NCBI GenBank assembly: GCA_022837595.1
Contig: JALHFX010000029.1
Span: 1 to 40,252, forward strand
From: Propionibacterium sp.
Lineage (GTDB): Bacteria > Actinomycetota > Actinomycetes > Propionibacteriales > Propionibacteriaceae
Reading direction: 5' to 3'
DNA: 40,252 nucleotides
Numbering within the stretch: position 1 is the first letter of the stretch; the number at the start of each line of letters is the position of its first letter. The notes under the pieces are model-generated. The model was not told where the DNA came from and did not search any database. It saw only the letters and a list, made by a program, of their open reading frames with translations. Below are positions 23,994-31,440 of this stretch, one piece after another. The position numbers and the translations under genes were made by a program.

Positions 23994-25004
23994 TCAGGCT
24001 TGAGCCAGGTACTGGTCGATCTCGCCGTGCAGTTCTGCTTTCAGCACAGCCGGTGCCCACGAGATGTCGACCGCGTTGTGAGCCAGCTGGGCCAAGAACT
24101 CGTCCGAAACCTGCCCCTCGTCGGCCACTCGCTGGAAGTTCTCGGCGATGTAGCCACCGAAGTAGGCGGGATCGTCCGAGTTGATCGTCACCTTCACACC
24201 CTCGGCCATGAGTTGCTTCACCAGCTCGACCTTGGTGCCCTCCGAGACCCAGGTGTTCGAGATCGGGCAGGAGGTGAGGCCGATACCGCGCTCGACGATG
24301 GTCTTCACCAGCTCCGGGTTCTCGACGATGTTGGTGCCGTGGTCGATGCGGGCCACACCGATCTCGTGGATGACCGTCTCGATATGGTCGATCGATCCGG
24401 GGATGTCGATATCGCAGTGCATCGTCAGCAGGTAGCCCTCGGCCTTTGCGCGGGCGAAGACGGCAGCGAACTTCGACGGCGGGTTGCCGTTCTCGTCCGA
24501 ATCGAGTCCTACACCGAGAATCCAGTGTTTATAGGGGAGTGACTCCAGCAGGGTTGCCATCGCGTATTCCGGCTGGAGATCGCGAAGGAAGCACATGATC
24601 AGCGCAGAGGTGATGCCGAACTTCTGCTCGGCCTCGATCTGGGCTCGGCGAAGCCCGCTGATCACGGTGTCGAACGAGATACCGCGCGAGGTGTGTGCCT
24701 GCGGGTCGAAGAAGATCTCAACGTAACGCAGGTTCTGCGTCGCCACCTTCGCGAAGTAGGCCATCGCGAGGTCGTAAAAATCTTCCGAGGTTCTCAGCAC
24801 ATTCATGCCGTCGTAGTAGGTGTGCAAGAACGACGTCAGGTCGTCGAAATCGTAGGACTCCCGCACCTGCTCGGGGGTATCGAAAGGCAACGTGATCCCG
24901 TTGCGCTGGGCGAGTTCGAACTTCAACTCCGGCTCGAGGGTGCCCTCAATGTGCAGGTGGAGTTCGACTTTGGGTAGTCCCATGACAAACGGTGAAATCT
25001 CCAT
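23994..25004 (-). CDS. add: adenosine/adenine deaminase-family protein with atypical HCD motif
   Basis: This amidohydrolase-fold enzyme (COG1816) has 336 residues. Metal ligands are His16 and His18 (ELHLHIEGTLEP), His196 and Asp277 (NSDDPAYFGG), with the catalytic His222 in DHGTNIVENP. Classical adenosine deaminases have HAGE, where the Glu is the proton donor; here the equivalent stretch is HCDID, with no Glu at that place. The activity may therefore be on a related purine (adenine or an N6-substituted adenine) rather than adenosine. It follows the adenine deaminase gene by 12 bases in a permease-deaminase operon. AAGGA 8 bases upstream supports the ATG at 25004. I assign the family firmly but the substrate only loosely. 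Confidence 0.8.
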   Translation of the reverse strand: MEISPFVMGLPKVELHLHIEGTLEPELKFELAQRNGITLPFDTPEQVRESYDFDDLTSFLHTYYDGMNVLRTSEDFYDLAMAYFAKVATQNLRYVEIFFDPQAHTSRGISFDTVISGLRRAQIEAEQKFGITSALIMCFLRDLQPEYAMATLLESLPYKHWILGVGLDSDENGNPPSKFAAVFARAKAEGYLLTMHCDIDIPGSIDHIETVIHEIGVARIDHGTNIVENPELVKTIVERGIGLTSCPISNTWVSEGTKVELVKQLMAEGVKVTINSDDPAYFGGYIAENFQRVADEGQVSDEFLAQLAHNAVDISWAPAVLKAELHGEIDQYLAQA

Positions 25005-25016
25005 GACTCAATCCTT

Positions 25017-26783
25017 CTACTCGGTGGCCAACACAGGGTCGATGACCTCGAACTTGATGCAATCGACCAGACCCAGATCGGTCATCGCCCAGTCCGGGAT
25101 CGAGGTGATCGACAAGAAGAGCAGCTGCCCGAAAGCCGAGTCGATCTTGGCGCCCAGTACCTCACGGGCTGCTTTGTCGAGCACGAGTTCGGCAGCGGCC
25201 ATCTCCTCAGCTTGAAGATCGGCGACGATCCCGCCGATCGGCAGCGGCAGCGAAGCAACGACTTCACCGTCGAGCACAGCGACCTGGCCGCCACCCATGC
25301 GGACGACCTCGTTGATCGCGCACGCCATGTCTTCGCTGGTCACGCCAGCACAGACCACGTTGTTGTCGTCGGGGGAGGCCGAGGTTGCGATGGCTCCCTT
25401 GGTGATTCCGAAGCCCTGAATGAATGCGACAGGCATGTTATCTGTCTTGCCATAACGCTCTGCAACGGTGAGCATGATGGTGTCTTGCGCGATGTCGGGC
25501 TGCACGAGGCCGTCGACGACATCGAGGGTGACCTGGTTGCCCAGACGCCTGAACGCGACACCGGTCGACAACTCGATCGTCTGCACGGTGGCCTTGGTGG
25601 CGCCGGCGTCGACGCGCACCTTGAGCCGGTCGGGGTCCACGGTGCCGAGTTTGAAGGTCTCCAGCAGGGTGGACGAACGCTGCGGCGCCTTGGGAGCCTC
25701 AACCGGCTTGCCCTCGCGAGCGACGATGCGTCCACCGACGATGACGGTTTGCGGACGGAAGTCTTCCAGCGAATCGACGAAGAGGATATCGGCGAAACGT
25801 CCCGGAGCGATCGCACCGATCTTGTCGTCCAAGTGGAGCATGCGTGCAGTGTTGACGGTGGCCATCTGGACGGCCTCCATCGGGGAAACACCACATTCGA
25901 TGGCGAGCCGGACCACGTAGTCGAGGTGCCCACGGTCGAGCACACTGGATGCTGTGACATCATCGGTGCAGAAACCGATGCGGTGGGTGGGGGCACCCAT
26001 CTCGGTCACCAGTTTGATGTTCTCCCGAAGCATCGGTGCCGCAGTCGACTCGCGGATGACAATGTTGATGCCATTGCGCAGCTTCTCAAGCTCTTCCTCC
26101 GGAGAGTATGACTCGTGGTCGAACGCTATCCCGGAGGCGGCGAATCCGGCAGTGCGTCGGGCGTCGACCAACGGGGAGCAGCCGAAGATCGGCAGCCGGT
26201 TGGTTTCGGCCATATCCATGGCTTGTAGGCATTCTTCGTCGCCGTACTCGACGAACTCCTGCACCGTCTCCCACAAGCCGACGCACTCGGGCATCCGCTG
26301 GGCGGTCTTGTGTTCCTCGACAGCGAAACGGTGGCCGACATTCGACTCGGGCACCGTATAAGGTGCCTTCGCGGGGGCACCCCACCAAACGCGCATCGAG
26401 CCGCCCTCGGTCTCGGCGAGGAACTCCTTGACACCGTCCATACCGGCGGCGACCAAGATTTGGTCGAGGCCGGAGACCGCCGAGGTCGTGCCGAAGCGGG
26501 AGACAAGATCGGAGAACATCGTCACGGACAGCTTTGAGCATTCGATGTGCAGGTGGCCGTCGATCAGACCGGGTGTGAGGAAGCGACCGCCCGCATCGAT
26601 GATCTGCGTGTCGGGTCCGCGTTGTGCTTCGACATTTCCGACGGCGGCGACCCGTCCCTCGGCAATGGCGACCGAGGCGGGGTAGATCTCGCCGGTGATG
26701 ACGTTCACGAGTTGACCGTTATCGATGATGATGTCGGCGTGGGCGCGTCCGTAGGCGACGTCCAGCAGGCGGCGGTTAGGCAT
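25017..26783 (-). CDS. ade: adenine deaminase
   Basis: This two-domain amidohydrolase of 588 residues converts adenine to hypoxanthine plus ammonia. Metal-site signatures are GLIDGHLHIE (His77, His79, Glu81), DHESYSPEEELEKLRNGINIVIRE in place of the usual DHECTTAEEA block, and FCTDDVTASSVLDRGHLDYVVR with the catalytic Asp pair. The C-terminal domain shows GFGITKGAIATSASPDDNN and MGGGQVAVLDGEVVASLPLPIGG. The N-terminal metal loop differs from the usual SSMLTP form (here CSKLSV). The start at 26783 has AAGGAG 7 bases upstream and overlaps the permease stop by 8 bases, so a longer frame to 26882 is rejected. Confidence 0.92.
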   Translation of the reverse strand: MPNRRLLDVAYGRAHADIIIDNGQLVNVITGEIYPASVAIAEGRVAAVGNVEAQRGPDTQIIDAGGRFLTPGLIDGHLHIECSKLSVTMFSDLVSRFGTTSAVSGLDQILVAAGMDGVKEFLAETEGGSMRVWWGAPAKAPYTVPESNVGHRFAVEEHKTAQRMPECVGLWETVQEFVEYGDEECLQAMDMAETNRLPIFGCSPLVDARRTAGFAASGIAFDHESYSPEEELEKLRNGINIVIRESTAAPMLRENIKLVTEMGAPTHRIGFCTDDVTASSVLDRGHLDYVVRLAIECGVSPMEAVQMATVNTARMLHLDDKIGAIAPGRFADILFVDSLEDFRPQTVIVGGRIVAREGKPVEAPKAPQRSSTLLETFKLGTVDPDRLKVRVDAGATKATVQTIELSTGVAFRRLGNQVTLDVVDGLVQPDIAQDTIMLTVAERYGKTDNMPVAFIQGFGITKGAIATSASPDDNNVVCAGVTSEDMACAINEVVRMGGGQVAVLDGEVVASLPLPIGGIVADLQAEEMAAAELVLDKAAREVLGAKIDSAFGQLLFLSITSIPDWAMTDLGLVDCIKFEVIDPVLATE

Positions 26784-28227
26784 GTGTATTCTCCTTGTCT
26801 CCGGTGAGGCCGGAGGTTGATTCGTCGAGCGAGGAAAGCTTGAGGCTGGTGTCCGAGCGGTTGAGCAGCGCGTAGAGCACACCGGAGACGATCATGCCGA
26901 CGATGATGCTCAGGTCGGGCGCATATGCGGGGATCTCGGGCGAGAAGAGCGCTGCGAGCGGGCCGACGAAGTAGCCGGAATTCGCGAAGAGCGCGGCCGC
27001 AGTCATGCCAACGACGAGCGACACAATGCCGGGAACTCGTACGCCGCCAGCACCCCAGTAGACCCCGCCGCTCTCATCAGCGAGCCCGACGAGGCTGTAA
27101 CGGCCCTTGCGCATGATCCAGTCAATCAGGTAGATCGTCACCCACGGCGCCAGCCAGATGCCCAGCGATGCCACGAAAGCGTTCAACAGCTCGTAGAACG
27201 ACGACTGCGAGACAGCGATCGAGGTGATCACGATGCAGGCGATCGTGTCGGTGATCACGATCAGCCAGCGCGGCGCGGGAATACCCGCAGTCTGCAGATT
27301 CAGGCTGGACGAGTAGAGGTTCGTGCTGTTCTGTACCATCAGGCCGATCGCGGTAAGAACGAAGAACGGCACCGAGAAGACTGGCGGCAGCACTGCGGGC
27401 ACAGCCAACGGGTTGGTCAGATCGAAAGCCTCTCCGACCGCGATCGTGGCCATACCGGCGCCCAGGCTCTGCAGCAGCACGTAGGGGATGAAACCACCCA
27501 GAGCGGCCCAGATCGCCACCTGGCCGGGCTTCGAATCGGCCGGCAAGTAGCGCGAGAAATTCGCTCCCGAAGGCGCCCATGACAGACCGCCGGAGACCAC
27601 GACCAAGGCGATCGCCGAGACCATCGACATGATCGAGAACGGCTGCTCAACAGCGGCCGGGTTGATCTGCGGCACGATGAGGAAGGCCAACACGACGAAC
27701 GAGATCGCGAAGATCGGGGTGATGTACTTCTGTGCGGCCATCATCAGTCTGTGGCCGAACAACGGCAGCAGCATCTGAATCAGACCCAGCCCCACGATCA
27801 GCGCGAACTGAGTGACTCCTTCGGGGGTGAAGCCACCGATACCCAGCAGTGACGAGGTCGAATAGTAGACCAGAATCAGCCCGCCGGCTTCGAAGCCGAT
27901 GAGCATCAGCCACGACAGTACGCCGTTGATCCGGGCTCCGTTCGGGCCGAGCGAGGCACGTGAGATGGTCATCGTGGTCGTCCCGGTGGTCGGGCCTTGG
28001 AGCGATGTCAGGCCCAGCAGGGGATAGGCAAGCAGGTTACCGATGATGATCGCAGTGATGGCTTGACCGAAGGAGAGCCCGAAACCGAGGACGAGAAGTG
28101 CGCCGTACGAGACGGTGAAGATATTGGTTGTGGTGCCGGCCCAGAGGAAGAAGAGATCGCGTGGGCGACCGTACCTATTCTGAGGTGGGACAAGATCGAT
28201 TCCGCGTTGTTCAACGGGACCTGACAT
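26776..28227 (-). CDS. NCS1-family purine/cytosine permease
   Basis: The 483-residue protein has about 12 transmembrane helices. The N-terminal RYGRPRDLFFLWAGTTTNIFTVSYGALLV and TSLQGPTTGTTTMTISRASLGPNGAR are typical of CodB-like NCS1 transporters, which import nucleobases with H+ or Na+. It is the first gene of an operon with adenine deaminase (8-base overlap) and the deaminase-family gene, so adenine or a related purine is the likely substrate. AGGAGA lies 7 bases before the ATG. The 5' leader holds a 13-bp hairpin (28281-28322) and a small CCCAG/CTGGG TTCG-loop hairpin closer to the gene, suggesting leader-level control. Confidence 0.92.
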   Translation of the reverse strand: MSGPVEQRGIDLVPPQNRYGRPRDLFFLWAGTTTNIFTVSYGALLVLGFGLSFGQAITAIIIGNLLAYPLLGLTSLQGPTTGTTTMTISRASLGPNGARINGVLSWLMLIGFEAGGLILVYYSTSSLLGIGGFTPEGVTQFALIVGLGLIQMLLPLFGHRLMMAAQKYITPIFAISFVVLAFLIVPQINPAAVEQPFSIMSMVSAIALVVVSGGLSWAPSGANFSRYLPADSKPGQVAIWAALGGFIPYVLLQSLGAGMATIAVGEAFDLTNPLAVPAVLPPVFSVPFFVLTAIGLMVQNSTNLYSSSLNLQTAGIPAPRWLIVITDTIACIVITSIAVSQSSFYELLNAFVASLGIWLAPWVTIYLIDWIMRKGRYSLVGLADESGGVYWGAGGVRVPGIVSLVVGMTAAALFANSGYFVGPLAALFSPEIPAYAPDLSIIVGMIVSGVLYALLNRSDTSLKLSSLDESTSGLTGDKENTHA

Positions 28228-28280
28228 TAATTGTCTCCTGCGATAAGAGGTGCCCAGCCGAACTGGGTTAGGGTCCTACG

Positions 28281-28322
28281 CACACCACCACCCGCCCGTC
28301 AACGCTGGGGGGTGGTGGTGTG
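28281..28322. promoter_or_regulatory. 13-bp hairpin in the leader or promoter of the purine operon
   Basis: Perfect arms CACACCACCACCC (28281-28293) and GGGTGGTGGTGTG (28310-28322) with a 16-base loop, 54 bases before the permease start on the minus strand. Nothing upstream on that strand needs a terminator at this point except a possible readthrough, so an attenuator or operator is likely. I compared it with purine, guanidine and xanthine riboswitch features that I remember and found no match. Confidence 0.5.
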
Positions 28323-28421
28323 TGAGATCAGTCTATTGGGTGCCTCGATGGCACACCAAGGCGATGCTTGCTCGGTTGCCACGAGTGCAACAGCCACGTC
28401 GGTCCGGGTAGGTTTCATCTC

Positions 28422-28814
28422 ATGAGCGAAGCAGAGTTGGCCAGCCTGATTGCGTGGTCGCTGACCGGAGAGAACGCCTTGCCGGCCGGTGTACCTGACT
28501 CGGGAAGGCCTACCGCAGATTCCTCGCAGCTTGCTCAGATCGCTGAGGCGCTGGTGGCCGCGGGCTGGAACAGCCGGCGAATCGCCGCGGTGCGTGAGAC
28601 CAGCATGGAGGCTGGCCGCAGCTGGCCGCTCGCAGTGCCCGCCGAGGTACGCGGCGAGATCGGGGCTGCTCAGCTGTTGACGGCGAGCTGGGCGGTCGCC
28701 GAAGAATTAGGTGTCGGTGCCGAGGTGCGGCTGCGCGATAGTTCGGCACCGCTGAGCCCGCGCGATCGGGCCTTAATGAAAGATCGGCCTCCGCATCATG
28801 GAAATGTCGGCTGA
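28422..28814 (+). CDS. hypothetical protein
   Basis: A 130-residue soluble protein, Ala-rich and helical: SEAELASLIAWSLTGENALPAG, SQLAQIAEALVAAGWNSRRIAAVRE and GEIGAAQLLTASWAVAEELGVG. The tail is basic and ends PPHHGNVG. No signal peptide or known domain is recognised. TAGGTT lies seven bases before the ATG (leaderless). It stands alone between the divergent purine operon and a long palindrome 102 bases downstream. Confidence 0.65.
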   Translation: MSEAELASLIAWSLTGENALPAGVPDSGRPTADSSQLAQIAEALVAAGWNSRRIAAVRETSMEAGRSWPLAVPAEVRGEIGAAQLLTASWAVAEELGVGAEVRLRDSSAPLSPRDRALMKDRPPHHGNVG

Positions 28815-28915
28815 AGAGGTGAAGCGCTCGAACCGTGGATGGCTCGGCGTGTCAGTATCGCCGCATTGCTTCATGGCTGCGCAGGATGTGGAACCAGCAG
28901 CCCTCGCTCAGCAGT

Positions 28916-28963
28916 TTTTGATCCCGCCGGACTCGATGGCTGTCGAGTCCGGCGGGATCAAAA
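28916..28963. repeat. 21-bp perfect palindrome (hairpin) downstream of the hypothetical gene
   Basis: Arms 28916-28936 (begins TTTTGATCCCGCCGG) and 28943-28963 (ends GGCGGGATCAAAA) are perfectly complementary with a six-base loop TGGCTG. The polarity is unusual: T-run on the left and A-run on the right on both strands, the reverse of an intrinsic terminator. It still would fold strongly in RNA and can stop the upstream gene's transcript. Confidence 0.85.
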
Positions 28964-29108
28964 GAGCACTGGCCGATAGTGGATTCGGCCCGCAAGGGGT
29001 GGCGTTCTACATGTTGACGAACTCTTCAGCGGCCCGAGGCTGATCCTCATCACAGTCGATGGGCAATACCACGAGGCCGCTGTCTGAGTTCAGGCATTCT
29101 GGAGGCGC

Positions 29109-29471
29109 TCAGTTTTTCGTGGCCAGCAGATCGCGGATCTCGGTCAACAGTTCGGTTTCGGTGACCTCGGGCTCGGCTTCCTTCTCGGTGCTCATGTGTT
29201 CGCGCAGCTTGTTGACGGGCAGCACCAACGCGAAGTAGACGACGGCCGCGATGAGCACGAAGCCGATGACCTGAGTCAGGAACGCCCCGACGGGCAATCC
29301 GCCGGGAACCCAATCATCGAAGTTCGGCGGGCCGCCGACTACCTTCGAGATCACGCTGAGCACGATGTTGGTGAATGACTCGACGACGCTGTTGAACGCT
29401 GCGCCCATGATGAACGCAACAGCTAATTCGATGAGGTTGCCTCGCAGGAGGAATTGTTTGAAACCCTGCAT
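29109..29471 (-). CDS. mscL: large-conductance mechanosensitive channel
   Basis: MscL is a pentameric membrane pore that opens under hypo-osmotic stretch. Its 120 residues include the amphipathic N-terminus and first helix FLLRGNLIELAVAFIMGAAFNSVVESFTN, a periplasmic loop (GGPPNFDDWVPGG), the second helix VGAFLTQVIGFVLIAAVVYFALVLPVNKL and a charged cytoplasmic helix (ETELLTEIRDLLA). It is slightly shorter than average but complete. The ATG at 29471 has AAAGG upstream; longer readings to 29648 add non-family sequence. It lies at the end of a minus-strand series fau-fmdB-SAF-mscL resembling the mycobacterial gene order. Confidence 0.96.
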   Translation of the reverse strand: MQGFKQFLLRGNLIELAVAFIMGAAFNSVVESFTNIVLSVISKVVGGPPNFDDWVPGGLPVGAFLTQVIGFVLIAAVVYFALVLPVNKLREHMSTEKEAEPEVTETELLTEIRDLLATKN

Positions 29472-29528
29472 AACTGCCTTTCGTTTGTGGGTCGGCTCGG
29501 GTTGGGGTAGACCCGGTTTGCCTTGGTA

Positions 29529-29550
29529 CCGCCGGCTGGGGCACCGGCGG
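29529..29550. terminator. hairpin between the SAF gene and mscL
   Basis: CCGCCGG (29529-29535) and CCGGCGG (29544-29550) form a 7-bp GC stem with an 8-base loop, in the 173-base gap between the two minus-strand genes. In the minus direction it has an A-run before and no U-run after, so it may be a weak terminator or a leader structure. Confidence 0.35.
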
Positions 29551-29644
29551 CTTTTACAACCAGCCGCTGATTCTAGAGCCTCGTGCAGATCATTGTCTTC
29601 GCCAGGGGCAGCGTTCTCGACGGGCGGACAGAAGGGGCGTGTCG

Positions 29645-30259
29645 TCACTGCATGACGATAGCCATCCGCATCTGACTGGAGGCGGCCGCCAACCTCGTGG
29701 CGGTTTCCGGGTCTGCGGCGACCACGACGAGCGCTCCGGACTCGCCACCGATGCCGGTGTTTTGCGACACGGGTAGCGCAGCGACCCGCACATCGGTGGC
29801 CAGATCGACCGACCCACCATCCATCGTGGATCCGACCACGGTTATCCGGTCACCGACGTGCAAGAGTTCGACAGCTGCCGCATCCGGTACTCGGAAAGGC
29901 ACCAGCCGTTCGTCACCGCCAGTGGTGTCGCGACCGCTGAGGATATTCGCAGTTGTCAGAACGGTGCCTTGGGTCAGTTCGCTGGTCAGTACCCGGCCGA
30001 CGGCCTCGTCCGGATCAGCCAGTGCCTGGTCTGGCAGCAGCCCGATCGGCATCTCGATCAGCTGTATATCACCGCTGGTCAGACTGCTGCCGGCCGGCAG
30101 TGCTCTGGTTGCAACAACGACCGGCGCAGATTCGGGCTCGGCCGGAGCCAGAGCTGACAGGATCGCAAAGAGACAGATCATGGCCGCCAGCACGCCCAGT
30201 CCGCGACGGTGCCATCTGGCGAATCTGCCCACCCGGGTCAACAATGCTGTGGGAGTCAT
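29645..30259 (-). CDS. SAF-domain protein (CpaB/RcpC-like), membrane anchored
   Basis: The 204-residue protein has a basic N-terminus, one transmembrane helix (LGVLAAMICLFAILSALAPAE) and an extracellular SAF domain: VVVATRALPAGSSLTSGDIQLIEMPIGLLPDQALADPDEAVGRVLTSEL is the characteristic pattern of CpaB-type proteins of Flp pilus assembly. No pilus genes are adjacent, so it may be a stand-alone SAF protein, common next to fmdB in actinobacteria. GGGAGC before the ATG may act as Shine-Dalgarno. Confidence 0.82.
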   Translation of the reverse strand: MTPTALLTRVGRFARWHRRGLGVLAAMICLFAILSALAPAEPESAPVVVATRALPAGSSLTSGDIQLIEMPIGLLPDQALADPDEAVGRVLTSELTQGTVLTTANILSGRDTTGGDERLVPFRVPDAAAVELLHVGDRITVVGSTMDGGSVDLATDVRVAALPVSQNTGIGGESGALVVVAADPETATRLAAASSQMRMAIVMQ

Positions 30260-30340
30260 GCTCCCAGAATTACCGAGCGGGCAGGAACTCCGTGAGAATT
30301 CCTGCCCGCTGTGGACAATCTTGCGATGTTGAGTCGGGGA

Positions 30341-30652
30341 TTATGCGGCTGCGGTGGTCTTCTCGCTCGAAGCTTTGGTGGTGCTCGATGACTTGGCCGA
30401 TGAGTCGGACGAGTCGGACGACGTGCTCGTGCTCGTTGAGTGGTCGGTGCTGGCCGGCTTGGCAACGCTGGACGACTTGCGGGAATCGGTTGCGTAGAAG
30501 CCCGATCCCTTGAAGACGATGCCGACAGGGTTGAAGACCTTGCGTAACGAGCCACCGCAATCGGGGCAGATCGTCAAGGGATCGTCAGTGAACTTCTGAA
30601 AGGCCTCAAGATCGTTGTGGCAAGCCTGGCAGCGGTACTGGTAAGTAGGCAT
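30341..30652 (-). CDS. FmdB-family zinc ribbon protein with Ser/Thr-rich tail (Ruc-like)
   Basis: Residues 1-40 form a zinc ribbon with Cys8, Cys11, Cys29 and Cys32 (CQAC and CPDC) and the typical start MPTYQYRC. GGSLRKVFNPVGIVFKGSGFYATDSR completes the FmdB domain. The remaining 45 residues are a disordered Ser/Thr/Lys tail. The same layout and neighbourhood (between 5-formyl-THF cyclo-ligase and mscL) is seen for mycobacterial Rv0991c (Ruc), reported as a redox-regulated chaperone; a similar role is inferred here. 103 residues. Confidence 0.85.
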   Translation of the reverse strand: MPTYQYRCQACHNDLEAFQKFTDDPLTICPDCGGSLRKVFNPVGIVFKGSGFYATDSRKSSSVAKPASTDHSTSTSTSSDSSDSSAKSSSTTKASSEKTTAAA

Positions 30653-30793
30653 CCTGATCAGCTTTCGATGTTGTCCGGGCAAAGATACGGTGCTCGCAGC
30701 GCTAGCACTCGTCGTCTCCGATTGCCAATATTGCCGTGCTGGTGCCGCTCACGCAGGTGCGGTTGAGCCATCGTCGGTGGGCTCGGGCCATAC

Positions 30794-31423
30794 TCAATTC
30801 GGTGCGTCCGTACGGATGGTGCGGGTGGGTGTCACCAGCCAGTCCACCGGCTGATCGTGTAGCTCGGTCGGTACGCAGCGGATTTCATCATCGTTGAGCA
30901 GGACGATCACCTGCGCACCGGAACGACGGTGCAGCAGTGCTCGATCGAACCAGCCCCCTCCGGTGCCTATCCGGCTGCCATCGGCCCCTGCGCATAATCC
31001 TGCCGCGATAACGACATCGGCCTGGCTGAGCGCGGTTGCGCCCAAACCCGGGCCGCTTGGATCGGGAATGCCGAAGACCCCGTCGGTGAGTGCGTCCGGT
31101 CCGGTGAACCACGCCCAATCAGGCTCGCGTCGCGGGCGTCCCTGGTCGTCGGGTCCAAGCTTTGGCGCGAGCACCTGGTAGCGCTCGGCCAAGGCGCCGA
31201 CCAGTCGGGTGGTTCCAGGCTCGCCAGGGCGCGACAGATAGCAGGCCACTACGGGTTTTTGCGGACATTCGTCCAGTATCTCGGTGAGCAATGTTAAGAC
31301 TCGTACGTCGCGCAGGCGGTCATCCGCCAGCTGTCGCTGCGGCGTGCGCGCCCTCCTCGACGCCTGGATCTCGGCACGTACCTGCTCGCGAACGGGTGCG
31401 GTCTGATCCGGTTCGAGAAGCAT
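30794..31423 (-). CDS. 5-formyltetrahydrofolate cyclo-ligase
   Basis: The enzyme uses ATP to turn 5-formyl-THF into 5,10-methenyl-THF, returning the storage form to one-carbon metabolism. It is 209 residues. The family signature near the C-terminus, GSRIGTGGGWFDRALL, corresponds to the RLGxGGGxYDR nucleotide/phosphate loop; earlier VACYLSRPGEPGTTRLVGAL and the Pro-rich LAPKLG block also fit. The ATG is six bases after TACGAT on the minus strand (leaderless). That hexamer overlaps the -10 of the divergent glp gene; only 17 bases separate the two start codons. In mycobacteria galU lies between these genes; it is absent here. Confidence 0.92.
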   Translation of the reverse strand: MLLEPDQTAPVREQVRAEIQASRRARTPQRQLADDRLRDVRVLTLLTEILDECPQKPVVACYLSRPGEPGTTRLVGALAERYQVLAPKLGPDDQGRPRREPDWAWFTGPDALTDGVFGIPDPSGPGLGATALSQADVVIAAGLCAGADGSRIGTGGGWFDRALLHRRSGAQVIVLLNDDEIRCVPTELHDQPVDWLVTPTRTIRTDAPN

Positions 31424-31440
31424 TCACCTATCGTAGGTCC
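31424..31440. promoter_or_regulatory. 17-bp divergent promoter with overlapping -10 boxes for two leaderless genes
   Basis: The spacer is TCACCTATCGTAGGTCC. TATCGT (31429-31434, plus strand) stands six bases before the glp ATG; TACGAT (31435-31430, minus strand) stands six bases before the cyclo-ligase ATG. The two hexamers share five base pairs. Each gene's -35 region would lie in the other gene's coding sequence. Confidence 0.65.

Noticed and set aside
28228..28345. Known purine, guanidine or xanthine riboswitch ahead of the purine operon
   Set aside because: The hairpins lack the conserved bases of these classes as far as I remember them.
28798..29043. Open frame of 81 codons after the hypothetical gene
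   Set aside because: It contains the whole 21-bp palindrome, overlaps the previous gene and has no protein-like conservation that I recognise.
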